DNA from: RHLJ01 sp048058975 | GTDB lineage: Bacteria > Bacteroidota > Rhodothermia > Balneolales > Balneolaceae | NCBI GenBank assembly: GCA_048058975.1 | Contig: JBLLNP010000003.1 | Location: 124,001 to 188,000, forward strand | DNA length: 64,000 bases | Direction: 5' to 3' | In this document: piece after piece, positions 8,234 to 15,994 of the stretch | Layout: every line of letters begins with the position of its first letter | Numbering within the stretch: the first letter of the stretch is position 1 | Translations under genes and position numbers: made by a program | Notes under the pieces: generated by a model | What the model saw: only the letters and a program-made list of their open reading frames with translations | Told to the model about the DNA's origin: nothing | Databases searched by the model: none

Positions 8234-8890
8234 ATGGTTAACGAAAGAAAACAGGCAGGAGTAGATTTAAGAAGATCGTACAATATTCTTCTTCAATCTG
8301 GTCTTATTATTGCCTTACTATTTATCATTGGTTTGGTTCGCATCAACTTATATAGTGAGCCACCAACTCCCCCACCCGTTGAAGAGCAAGAGGAAGTGGT
8401 GATGGAGGAAGTAATTCAAACCAAACAAATTGAAACCCCTCCACCTCCACCTCGTCCACCGGTACCGGTTGAAGTACCTAACGATGAGATTATTGAGGAT
8501 GAAATTTTGGATCTGGATGCAGAGCTTGATCTGGATGGTCCGCTTGACCTTCCACCCCCACCTCCACCAGCTGATGATGAAGAAGAAGATTTCTTTGTGG
8601 TTGTAGAAACCATGCCTCAGTTAAAAGGTGGACTTGCTGATCTTCAAAGAAAAGTAAAGTATCCTGAGATGGCACGAAGAGCTGGTATTGAAGGACGTGT
8701 TACTGTTCAGTTCATTGTAAACGAGCAAGGTAAGGTTGAAAACCCGCGCGTTATTCGTGGAATCGGTGGTGGTTGTGATGAAGCGGCTTTAGAAGCTGTT
8801 AAACAAGCATCATTCTCACCAGGTATGCAACGCGGAAGACCTGTTCGAGTACAGTACAGTTTACCAATCGTATTCAGGTTACAGAATTAA
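8234..8890 (+). CDS. TonB family energy transducer protein (second of two)
   Basis: The product has 218 residues and the same plan as its upstream paralogue: membrane anchor (about 19-36, ILLQSGLIIALLFIIGLV), a periplasmic stretch rich in proline and acidic residues (about 40-125, with PPPPPRPPVPVEVP and PPPPPPADDEEED), and a TonB C-terminal domain (about 130-218, KYPEMARRAGIEGRVTVQFI then ENPRVIRGIGGGCDEAAL). The near-identical ends and divergent linkers suggest duplication followed by specialisation for different receptors. A strong terminator follows. Confidence 0.93.
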   Translation: MVNERKQAGVDLRRSYNILLQSGLIIALLFIIGLVRINLYSEPPTPPPVEEQEEVVMEEVIQTKQIETPPPPPRPPVPVEVPNDEIIEDEILDLDAELDLDGPLDLPPPPPPADDEEEDFFVVVETMPQLKGGLADLQRKVKYPEMARRAGIEGRVTVQFIVNEQGKVENPRVIRGIGGGCDEAALEAVKQASFSPGMQRGRPVRVQYSLPIVFRLQN

Positions 8891-8912
8891 TCTGAATCTG
8901 TATTAAAGTTTT

Positions 8913-8943
8913 AAGGCGTGGTTTTCAATCACGCCTTTTTTTG
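8913..8943 (+). terminator. Intrinsic terminator after the second tonB-like gene
   Basis: An 8-bp stem (AAGGCGTG at 8913-8920 with CACGCCTT at 8930-8937, 9-base loop) is followed by a T-run on the plus strand. It overlaps the stop codon of the convergent NUDIX gene. In the minus direction the U-tract is poor, so it mainly serves the plus-strand gene. Confidence 0.85.
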
Positions 8944-9363
8944 TGCCTGAGATTTTGTGAATCGATCAAGTATCTCTCTAAGGTTTTCGAAACCGACCAT
9001 AGTTTTAGCTTTCTCTAGCTCAACCCACTCAATTTTCTCAATGCCTTCACTTTTTTGAGGATGCAAAGCTTGTATTCTTGGAAATACCATTGAATACCAA
9101 TAGGTAGTTTTTCCAAAGTGTTTTTTCTTCTCTTTATACTCATGATAAGTAGTCCCCAACGTTGAAATAATAGTTGGTAACTCCGAGTTTGTTTCCTCAG
9201 CCACTTCGCGAACGGCGCACATAGGGATAGACTCTCCTTTTTCAAGTTTCCCTTTTGGTAGGTCCCAGTATCCGTTCCTGTAAATAAGTAAAACCAGAAC
9301 ACGTTCAGATTTTAATTCAATCTGATATACAACGCCTCCTGCCGCGGTAATCGGCTCAGGCAT
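8929..9363 (-). CDS. NUDIX hydrolase
   Basis: The 144-residue product hydrolyses a nucleoside diphosphate linked to some group; the substrate is not predictable. The Nudix box is at residues 38-60 (G38, E44, R52, E53, E56, E57), with the final glycine of the consensus replaced by N59. The context WDLPKGKLEKGES resembles the diadenosine-polyphosphate/MutT-like NUDIX group. Its ATG overlaps the stop of the upstream DUF1844 gene by 8 bases (9356-9363), so the two are translationally coupled. It converges on the tonB-like gene at a shared terminator. Confidence 0.92.
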   Translation of the reverse strand: MPEPITAAGGVVYQIELKSERVLVLLIYRNGYWDLPKGKLEKGESIPMCAVREVAEETNSELPTIISTLGTTYHEYKEKKKHFGKTTYWYSMVFPRIQALHPQKSEGIEKIEWVELEKAKTMVGFENLREILDRFTKSQAQKKA

Positions 9364-9682
9364 CCGATCCTTTTTCCGATTCGCTAGAGTCAGATGTATT
9401 TCCCTTCTTTAATTCATCTGCGTAGTTAAGCCTAAGATTAGTCAATGTTTGATCGAGATAGCCCTTTAACTCTTTTGGGAGATTCCCAGCTGTATATTTC
9501 TCTAAAGCGTTTAATGTATCAATAGCATACTTGGCAGAAGAAAGGTCTCTTTCAATAGTGTCAGTAGCCGGGTTTTTGATTTTACCCAATCCCATCATAC
9601 CAATTTGCTGATGTTGCTGAATAAGCATCATGAATAAAAGTTGGTCTTGTTGATCTGCATTCAGATTTTCTCCGTTTATCAT
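9356..9682 (-). CDS. DUF1844 family protein
   Basis: The 108-residue protein matches DUF1844 in composition and pattern: an N-terminal glutamine- and methionine-rich helix (LLFMMLIQQHQQIGMMGLGK), then RDLSSAKYAIDTLNALEKYT and a helix with LDQTLTNLRLNYADELKK. There is no signal peptide. Function is unknown; the family is widespread as a small soluble helical protein. It overlaps the NUDIX gene by 8 bases and is probably its operon partner. Confidence 0.85.
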   Translation of the reverse strand: MINGENLNADQQDQLLFMMLIQQHQQIGMMGLGKIKNPATDTIERDLSSAKYAIDTLNALEKYTAGNLPKELKGYLDQTLTNLRLNYADELKKGNTSDSSESEKGSDA

Positions 9683-9795
9683 AGTCGCTACTTTTTTGTT
9701 TAACTGATATTAAAATTTAAGGGGATTTAAAATTAATAAACTTCTTTTTTCTTTACCTTGCCTGCCCCCGTTAAAAAGAAGAATATCTATAAAGT

Positions 9796-11007
9796 ATGGC
9801 CATTATTAAGCCTTTCAAAGCATGGAGACCAAAACCCGAAGTTGTAAGAGAAGTTTCTTCAGTTCCTTACGATGTAATAAGTACTAAGGAAGCATTAGAA
9901 CTAGCAGAAGGAAAGCCAAATAGCTTTTTACATGTCATCAGACCTGAGATAGATTTACCCGAACATATCGATATACATGATGATGAAGTATATGAGAAAG
10001 GGAAAGAAAATCTGAATAAGCTTCTATCCTCCGATCACTTTTTTCAAGATGAGTATGATGCACTTTATATATACCGCCTTACCTGGAACGGCGCCTCGAA
10101 AACAGGAATCTTTGCATGCGTGAGTGTAAAGGATTACGACCACGAAATTATTCTAAAGCACGAGCTTACCCGGCCTGATAAAGAAGACGACCGTACTAAG
10201 CATATTCTCACTCAACAAGCACACGCCGAGCCAGTAATGCTTACTTATGAGGATAGCCTTCACATAAATAAAATAGTAAGTGATTACACAAGCTCAGAGA
10301 AACCTTTATATGACTTTATTGCTGATGACGGTGTTCAACACACTTTTTGGAAGGTTGATGAAGCTACTGCCTTAGTTCTCGAATTTGCTGATATCCCAAA
10401 ACTTTATATTGCCGATGGGCATCATAGATGTGCAAGTGCTTCCAGGGCAGCTCATGAGATGGAAACTCAAAATCCTGATCATAGCGGAAATGAAAACTAT
10501 AACTTCTTCCCTGCAGTGCTTTTTCCAAAATCGCAGACTAAAATCCTGGCTTATAACAGAGTTATTCGCTCTTTGCCCGATGGATTTTTCTTATCCTTAA
10601 AAAAAAGCTTTCAACTTTCAGAGCGGGCAAATCCGGTTCCATCAAAAAAAGGTGTTTTATCATTGTATTTTGAGAGAAATTGGTATGAACTAAATCTGCC
10701 CGAATCCAGAAAAACTGATGTTGCCTCTCAGCTTGATGTAGCACGATTACAAGAATTCATTCTTGAGCCTTTTCTGGATATTACTAATCAAAGAACCGAC
10801 AAAAATATTGACTTTATCGGGGGAATAAGAGGCACCAAAGAATTAGAAAAACTTGTAGATTCTGGAGAAGCAGAACTGGGTATCAGCATGTTTCCTACCA
10901 GTGTTCAGGAACTTATCGAAGTGTCGAATGCCGGTTTGTTAATGCCACCCAAATCAACCTGGTTTGAGCCGAAACTCAGATCAGGCATTTTGATTCACAC
11001 ATTTTAA
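9796..11007 (+). CDS. DUF1015 family protein, linked to serC
   Basis: The 403-residue cytoplasmic protein begins MAIIKPFKAWRP and has the family landmarks VSSVPYDVIS, FLHVIRPEIDLP and KHELTRPDKEDDRTKH. A YIADGHHRCASA motif places D207, G208, H209, H210 and R211 together. The family has no proven function that I can name with confidence. In Bacteroidota it recurs beside serC and serA, and here it lies 21 bases upstream of serC, so a role in serine metabolism is a reasonable inference. The DGHHR motif resembles the phosphate-handling motif of ParB/Srx-fold proteins, including free-serine kinases. serA is not in the window. Confidence 0.9.
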   Translation: MAIIKPFKAWRPKPEVVREVSSVPYDVISTKEALELAEGKPNSFLHVIRPEIDLPEHIDIHDDEVYEKGKENLNKLLSSDHFFQDEYDALYIYRLTWNGASKTGIFACVSVKDYDHEIILKHELTRPDKEDDRTKHILTQQAHAEPVMLTYEDSLHINKIVSDYTSSEKPLYDFIADDGVQHTFWKVDEATALVLEFADIPKLYIADGHHRCASASRAAHEMETQNPDHSGNENYNFFPAVLFPKSQTKILAYNRVIRSLPDGFFLSLKKSFQLSERANPVPSKKGVLSLYFERNWYELNLPESRKTDVASQLDVARLQEFILEPFLDITNQRTDKNIDFIGGIRGTKELEKLVDSGEAELGISMFPTSVQELIEVSNAGLLMPPKSTWFEPKLRSGILIHTF

Positions 11008-11028
11008 TTCTCACTCACACTCACAAAA

Positions 11029-12111
11029 ATGAAACGCGTACATAATTTTAGCGCCGGACCAGCTATTCTGCCGCTAGAGGTTTTAAAAAAAGCACAGGAA
11101 GAATTTATCGACTATCAGGGAACGGGATCCTCCATTATGGAGAAAAGTCACCGAGGCCCTGAATACACCAAAATTGATGCTGAAGCCCGGGAGCGCTTAT
11201 CCAACATACTGGGACTTGGTGATGATTTCGAGATCATGTTTCTGCAAGGGGGAGCAAGCACACAGTTTTTCACCGTTCCTTACAATTTTCTAAGTCAGGG
11301 CGAAACCGCAGATTACATCAACACCGGAGCATGGTCTAAGAAAGCAATTAAAGAAGCGAAAGCTTTTGGGAATGTGCATGAAGCCTTCAGCAGTGCTGAT
11401 TCTAACTTCAACAGAGTTCCTGGAGCAGGTGAGTTAGACCTTTCTCAGGATGCCAAATATGTTCATATCACATCCAATAACACCATCTTTGGAACTCAAT
11501 TTGCCTCTGAACCTGAAACCAATGGTGTTCCGTTGGTTTGTGATGCTTCTTCTGATTTCCTTTCCCGCCCGGTAGATGTTGACAAATATGGACTCATTTA
11601 CTCAGGTGCGCAAAAAAATCTGGGCCCCGCAGGAGTAACCGTAGTTATCATAAGAAAAGAGTTTCTTGCGAAAGCAAACAAAAGCGGCATTCCAACTATG
11701 GTGGATTACAAGACCCATGCAGGTGGAGCTATGTTTAATACTCCTCCTTCATTTGCGGTATATATGGTAAACCTGGTATTGGAATGGGTAGAAGGAAAAG
11801 GTGGACTCGAATATTTCAAAACATTCAATGAAGAAAAAGCTGCTATTCTTTATAGTGAAATTGATGCCGATGATTTTTACCGTGGCACTGCCGAAGTGGC
11901 CTCCCGATCAAACATGAACGTATGTTTCCGTTTAGGATCAGAAGAACTTGAAGCTGAGTTCCTGAAAGAAGCTGCTGCTCACGATCTTGTTGCTCTTAAA
12001 GGCCACAGAAGCGTAGGAGGTGTGAGGGCAAGTATTTATAACGCATGCCCTCGTGAGAGTGTAGAAGCACTTGTGAGCTTTATGAAAGAGTTCCGAAATA
12101 AAAAAGGATAA
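11029..12111 (+). CDS. serC: Phosphoserine aminotransferase
   Basis: PLP-dependent class V aminotransferase converting 3-phosphohydroxypyruvate and glutamate to phosphoserine; it can also act in pyridoxine synthesis. The 360-residue length is standard. It opens with NFSAGPAILP, carries MEKSHRGPEY and FLQGGASTQF, and has the PLP lysine K196 in YSGAQKNLGPAG. The C-terminus has GHRSVGGVRASIYNACP. It follows the DUF1015 gene by 21 bases and is closed by a strong terminator. Confidence 0.97.
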   Translation: MKRVHNFSAGPAILPLEVLKKAQEEFIDYQGTGSSIMEKSHRGPEYTKIDAEARERLSNILGLGDDFEIMFLQGGASTQFFTVPYNFLSQGETADYINTGAWSKKAIKEAKAFGNVHEAFSSADSNFNRVPGAGELDLSQDAKYVHITSNNTIFGTQFASEPETNGVPLVCDASSDFLSRPVDVDKYGLIYSGAQKNLGPAGVTVVIIRKEFLAKANKSGIPTMVDYKTHAGGAMFNTPPSFAVYMVNLVLEWVEGKGGLEYFKTFNEEKAAILYSEIDADDFYRGTAEVASRSNMNVCFRLGSEELEAEFLKEAAAHDLVALKGHRSVGGVRASIYNACPRESVEALVSFMKEFRNKKG

Positions 12112-12130
12112 CCAACTTTCTAGATCGATA

Positions 12131-12157
12131 AAAAGCCATCTCTGAGATGGCTTTTTT
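12131..12157. terminator. Bidirectional terminator between serC and the rhomboid gene
   Basis: A 9-bp perfect stem (AAAGCCATC at 12132-12140, GATGGCTTT at 12146-12154) with a 5-base loop is flanked by an A-run on the left and a T-run on the right. It can end serC on the plus strand and the convergent rhomboid gene on the minus strand. Confidence 0.9.
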
Positions 12158-12160
12158 ATT

Positions 12161-12751
12161 TCAGTAAACCCCTATCATTGTGAGAAAATGATCAAAGCTA
12201 TTTGGCACGAACGCAAACATGTAGATCAATCCCCAGGCAGCTCCGCCAATATGTGCTTCGTGATTAATTTTCCCTTCTTTTTTGCTTGCCCAGATACTAT
12301 ATCCGATGAAAAGAAACCCAAAAATGATTGACGGTATTCCGATTGGTATAAACATCAGATACAGTTTCTCAAATGGATAAAGGATTATAAAAGCGAAAAG
12401 CACGCTCTCTACTGCACCTGATGCGCCGATGGTAGCGTATTCAGGATTGTCTTTATGCCTGAGCAAAGAAGGAACCGAGGAAGCCAATAATCCAGTAAAA
12501 TAAAGAATGATAAAGTGGGTTTGCCCGATTGTTTGTTCCAGAATTGGTCCAAAAAAGAATAGAGTGATCATATTGAAGGCAAGGTGCGTCATTCCTCCGT
12601 GCAGAAAGCCGGATGTAATTAGTTCGTACCAGGTATTTTGTCGCAAAGTTCGGTATGGCATAAACATTCCGATTTCCATAACCCTTGGAACCGAGAACGC
12701 TACTAAAGACACGACTACATTAATCGCAATAATTGTATAAGTGATTGGCAT
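12161..12751 (-). CDS. Rhomboid family intramembrane serine protease
   Basis: Inner-membrane protease with six predicted helices, 196 residues from the ATG at 12751. The catalytic dyad is visible: serine in GASGAVES (residue 111) and histidine in HEAHIGGAAWG (residue 167). The conserved loop FLHGGMTHLAFNM precedes the second helix. A TTG nine codons upstream (12778) would add a hydrophilic extension; the ATG before PITYTIIAINVVVS fits the family better. Substrates are unknown. tRNA-Thr starts divergently about 70 bases upstream. Confidence 0.9.
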   Translation of the reverse strand: MPITYTIIAINVVVSLVAFSVPRVMEIGMFMPYRTLRQNTWYELITSGFLHGGMTHLAFNMITLFFFGPILEQTIGQTHFIILYFTGLLASSVPSLLRHKDNPEYATIGASGAVESVLFAFIILYPFEKLYLMFIPIGIPSIIFGFLFIGYSIWASKKEGKINHEAHIGGAAWGLIYMFAFVPNSFDHFLTMIGVY

Positions 12752-12821
12752 AAATTTTTTTGGATGTGTAGTTACCAACTATTGCAGATTTATCAAAATA
12801 GTTTGAATATTTAATATTGAT

Positions 12822-12893
12822 GCCGAAGTAGCTCAGAGGTAGAGCAATCCCCTCGTAAGGGATAGGTCGTGAGTTCAAATCTCATCTTCGGCT
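12822..12893 (+). tRNA. tRNA-Thr (CGT anticodon)
   Basis: The 72-base cloverleaf has acceptor stem GCCGAAG/CTTCGGC, D-arm GCTC/GAGC, anticodon stem ATCCC/GGGAT around loop CTCGTAA, and T-arm GTGAG/CTCAT (closing wobble) with TTCAAAT loop. The discriminator base is T at 12893, and CCA is not encoded. The CGT anticodon reads ACG codons. Confidence 0.93.
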
Positions 12894-12897
12894 CACA

Positions 12898-12927
12898 AAA
12901 AAAGCCTCCTGAGTCATCAAGAGGCTT
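12898..12927 (-). terminator. Intrinsic terminator of the S74-domain protein gene
   Basis: A 7-bp stem (AAGCCTC at 12902-12908, GAGGCTT at 12921-12927) is followed on the minus strand by a run of U. It lies 20 bases after the stop of the minus-strand S74-domain gene and just after the plus-strand tRNA-Thr, where it could also help processing. Confidence 0.85.
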
Positions 12928-12947
12928 AGAAGTCATCGTAAGAATGT

Positions 12948-15275
12948 TTATTTCTTTTCTGATTTCAGTTTTTCAACTTCTTTGGTTAATCGCTCGATTT
13001 CAGCCTGTTGCTCTTGAACGGCTTTAATTAATACCGGAATCAATTCAGTATAATTCATGGTCTTGTAGTCCATAGTTTTAGTCTCGCCTGCCTGATCAGA
13101 AGGACCTGCTGCAGAAGAATTATCTGAATACACATGTATATTATCTTTAACCAGCGATGGAAGAACCTGTTCTACTTCCTGAGCGATTAACCCATAATGT
13201 AAACCAGTGGAAAGCTTCAACCCATTATATTCTCCATCTCCTCTGAAATTGTAGGTAGTAGGATTGAGTCTCATAATAGTTTCCAAACCGTTTTGTAGCG
13301 GTTGGATATTTTCTTTTAAACGGCGGTCTGAAGTATTATTTAAAGCACCGCTGTAGTTCAGGTCTCCATTTACAAACACATTGCCATTTAACTCTGCGGC
13401 AGTAGCTGCGTTTACGATAAGTCCTATGTTTGAGGTACCACCCTCAACAGTTAAATCCATGCCTACATTATTATTATCCCCATTTACCAAACCAAAAAAG
13501 CCTCGGTTTAATGTTGACGAACCTTTAACAAGGGATTGAACACCTGAATTTTGACCAGTAGCAGTTGTGAACACTCGAAATTCGGCGCCAATATTTATTC
13601 TCGATCCCTGATCACCCGCTACCTCAACATCTAGTCCATTGTTACCGTTGGCATTTCCTGATACAAATGTACCATACCCAATGTTAAATGTACCAAAGTT
13701 TCCATCTACTTCACTACCAATTGGTACCAAATCTCCATTCCCTGCCCCTGTTGCATAGGTATAAGCACCAAAATTGAATTTTGACTGCGACGCAGCCTGA
13801 CCATACAGACCGTATCTGGTTCCTCCATTTGCTGCATCTACATTAAATGCAGAACCAAGTACACCAATATGAGTGCCTCCTCCCAATCCATCAGCTCTTC
13901 CGTTTATAGCATACTGAGATGCGTTATTAGAAGCAGCTTCACGAATTTGACCTAAAACAGGTCGGTTTCTACCTGTAGAAAACCCTATTACATTTAAGCC
14001 CAGAGCGGACTCACTCTCTAGTTCACTTCCATTCACAACAATCGTAAGTGAGTCCTGCAAGCCAGGATCGTCTGTATTGATTTGAATAAAGTCGGGAAAT
14101 CCACCAGAAGAACTTCCATTATGAATCAACGCTCCGTTTATGATTACATCTCCATTCAAGATTGCGGCGGTATCAGCATTCACCTCCATACCGATATTGG
14201 AAGTACCTCCATTTACATTTAAACGAAGTCCCATATTTTTTGAAGCGCCATTGGCCTCTCCGTCAAAAGCAGTGTTATACGTTGAAGAAGTACTGGCCTC
14301 AGCTCGTACACCAATGTTTGCCCCCTCCGAGCCTACTATGCTTGTTCCAATAACTCCAAAATTACGCAGGCTTCCTTTCGATCCAGAAGCGATGCCGTGA
14401 ACACCCGTATTACCATTCAGATTGCCATTCCCAATGAAATAACCTCCCAGATTAAAGGAACCAAAATCAAGGCTTCCGCCTCCAATTTCAGTCTCACCGC
14501 TACCATCTCCCATTGCAAAGCCATAAACCCCCATGTTAAACTTTGCTTTAGATGCAGCCTGACCATAAGCTCCCATTCTGGTATTGCCTGTGGCATCAAA
14601 GTTTACCGCACTACCGAATGTCCCAATATGAGTTCCTGTTCCCGTCCCATTTGCAAATCCTAACACTCCGCGTTGATTTCCTTCATTATTCTCATCGCTT
14701 AAAGCTTCACCCCAAACGGCACCGTTATAACCGCTACCACTACTAAAAACCTGGAATGGCTTAGCCGTGCCATCTCCCGTTAAATTGATTACAAACGAGG
14801 TATCCTGATTTGCATTATTCAATTCCAGATTTAAAGGGAAGCTACCCCCTGAACCTCCATTCACTACATTTTCTGATAGCAAAGCATAGGGCACGGAGAG
14901 TAATTGTGAAGTTCCCAATACTTCAAATTCTGTTCCTCCAGCAGGGTCAATTTCCAGTTTCACATAATTATCAAACCCAGACCAGTTTACATCACCAAAT
15001 GATGTTTCTACTGGTGTACCCTGGCCTATAATTAACTGAATAAGGCCAACTCCATTTGTGGTAACGGTATGTGTTTCAACATATCTTGCTTGTCCTGTAT
15101 CTGAACCTTCAAGAATGCTTATTCTTACACCCAGTTCCTGATTAAGAAGAGGTAACCCATCACTTCCTCTGGCTACAGCCTGAAAATTAAATCCTTGCGG
15201 TACCTGAGCATACGCGTTTACTGACAGTAGAAATACAAGCAAAAGAAATGCTGTACATTTTATCTTGTTTAACAT
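12948..15275 (-). CDS. Surface protein with C-terminal S74 intramolecular chaperone domain
   Basis: The product has 775 residues. A signal peptide (1-23, VNAYAQ) is followed by an N-terminal domain typical of Bacteroidota fibre-like proteins (VPQGFNFQAVARGSDGLPL, ending SVPYALLSE). Two long glycine/asparagine-rich repeats (about 150-385 and 395-640) share phrases such as AASKAKFNMGVYGFAMGDGS and AASQSKFNFGAYTYATGAGN. The C-terminal S74 chaperone (649-775) starts SDRRLKENIQPL, with the autocleavage pair S649 and K654, and ends in a coiled coil. By analogy with phage tail-spike chaperones it should trimerise the fibre and then cut itself off. There is no T9SS domain of its own; the upstream small gene has one. 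Confidence 0.88.
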   Translation of the reverse strand: MLNKIKCTAFLLLVFLLSVNAYAQVPQGFNFQAVARGSDGLPLLNQELGVRISILEGSDTGQARYVETHTVTTNGVGLIQLIIGQGTPVETSFGDVNWSGFDNYVKLEIDPAGGTEFEVLGTSQLLSVPYALLSENVVNGGSGGSFPLNLELNNANQDTSFVINLTGDGTAKPFQVFSSGSGYNGAVWGEALSDENNEGNQRGVLGFANGTGTGTHIGTFGSAVNFDATGNTRMGAYGQAASKAKFNMGVYGFAMGDGSGETEIGGGSLDFGSFNLGGYFIGNGNLNGNTGVHGIASGSKGSLRNFGVIGTSIVGSEGANIGVRAEASTSSTYNTAFDGEANGASKNMGLRLNVNGGTSNIGMEVNADTAAILNGDVIINGALIHNGSSSGGFPDFIQINTDDPGLQDSLTIVVNGSELESESALGLNVIGFSTGRNRPVLGQIREAASNNASQYAINGRADGLGGGTHIGVLGSAFNVDAANGGTRYGLYGQAASQSKFNFGAYTYATGAGNGDLVPIGSEVDGNFGTFNIGYGTFVSGNANGNNGLDVEVAGDQGSRINIGAEFRVFTTATGQNSGVQSLVKGSSTLNRGFFGLVNGDNNNVGMDLTVEGGTSNIGLIVNAATAAELNGNVFVNGDLNYSGALNNTSDRRLKENIQPLQNGLETIMRLNPTTYNFRGDGEYNGLKLSTGLHYGLIAQEVEQVLPSLVKDNIHVYSDNSSAAGPSDQAGETKTMDYKTMNYTELIPVLIKAVQEQQAEIERLTKEVEKLKSEKK

Positions 15276-15293
15276 CTTAAATATGTTTGATAA

Positions 15294-15812
15294 TTATTTG
15301 ATTAAAATCATTTTTTTCGTGGAAATTATATTCCCATCAGCTATAAGCCGATAAAAATACATTCCACTGGAATAGGAAGAAGCGTTGAAACGAACAGTAT
15401 GATTTCCTGCTTGTTTTACCTCGCTGATAAGCACTGCAACCCTCATCCCGATTGAGTTAAAAACTTCCAGCCTAACATCTGCCCGTTCGGGAAGTGAAAA
15501 CTCTATATTTGTAGATGGATTAAAAGGATTTGGGTAATTCTGATCCAATTTAAGCACTTTTGGAAGATCAGAATCTATTTCTTCATTTGAAATGAGAACA
15601 CCATTATTTATTCCTGCAAAGCCGGCTGTGAATGAAAATGATGCCGAGTTAAAGTCACCAGATACAACTTCCCCAGCCGAAAATGCCAACGAAATATTCG
15701 TATTTTGCTTAAATCCCGACAGAGGTGAAATTAACACTTGTCCTTTCGCTGTTGTACAGATAATCAGGGAAAATAGAATCCCCGAAAAAACCCTAAAAAT
15801 AAATTTACCCAC
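15294..15812 (-). CDS. Small secreted protein with T9SS type A sorting domain
   Basis: The product has 172 residues, starting at GTG (15812). It has a signal peptide (about 1-24, ICTTAKGQ) and a short N-terminal domain (LISPLSGFKQNTNISLAFSA). A C-terminal sorting domain from about 88 has LDQNYPNPFNPSTNIEF and ends STKKMILIK. The domain directs T9SS export and surface attachment. The gene lies 18 bases upstream of the S74-domain protein gene and is certainly in one operon with it. It has very little cargo beyond the sorting domain, so it may act as a carrier or anchor for its partner. Confidence 0.85.
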   Translation of the reverse strand: MGKFIFRVFSGILFSLIICTTAKGQVLISPLSGFKQNTNISLAFSAGEVVSGDFNSASFSFTAGFAGINNGVLISNEEIDSDLPKVLKLDQNYPNPFNPSTNIEFSLPERADVRLEVFNSIGMRVAVLISEVKQAGNHTVRFNASSYSSGMYFYRLIADGNIISTKKMILIK

Positions 15813-15994
15813 TTTATACCCAATTAGTTACACAACTATTTACTCGATTTATTTTAGAAAAACAAATGTAAAAAGTAATTGATTTTCCTGTCTTACTATT
15901 TTCGAATTGAAAATTGAGCCCCATCAAATGAGCGTATCTTAGAATAAAGCATTATATTACCTGCGACTAACGACTTAGGTAAAAAATATTTTAG

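Noticed and set aside
12948..15275. Prophage fragment, suggested by the tail-fibre-like S74 domain
   Set aside because: No other phage genes are near, the protein has a secretion signal, and the domain is common in Bacteroidota surface proteins.
15898..15914. ATTTTC-GAATT-GAAAAT inverted repeat in the gap before the histidine kinase gene
   Set aside because: AT-rich, six-base arms and no second copy; not distinguishable from background.
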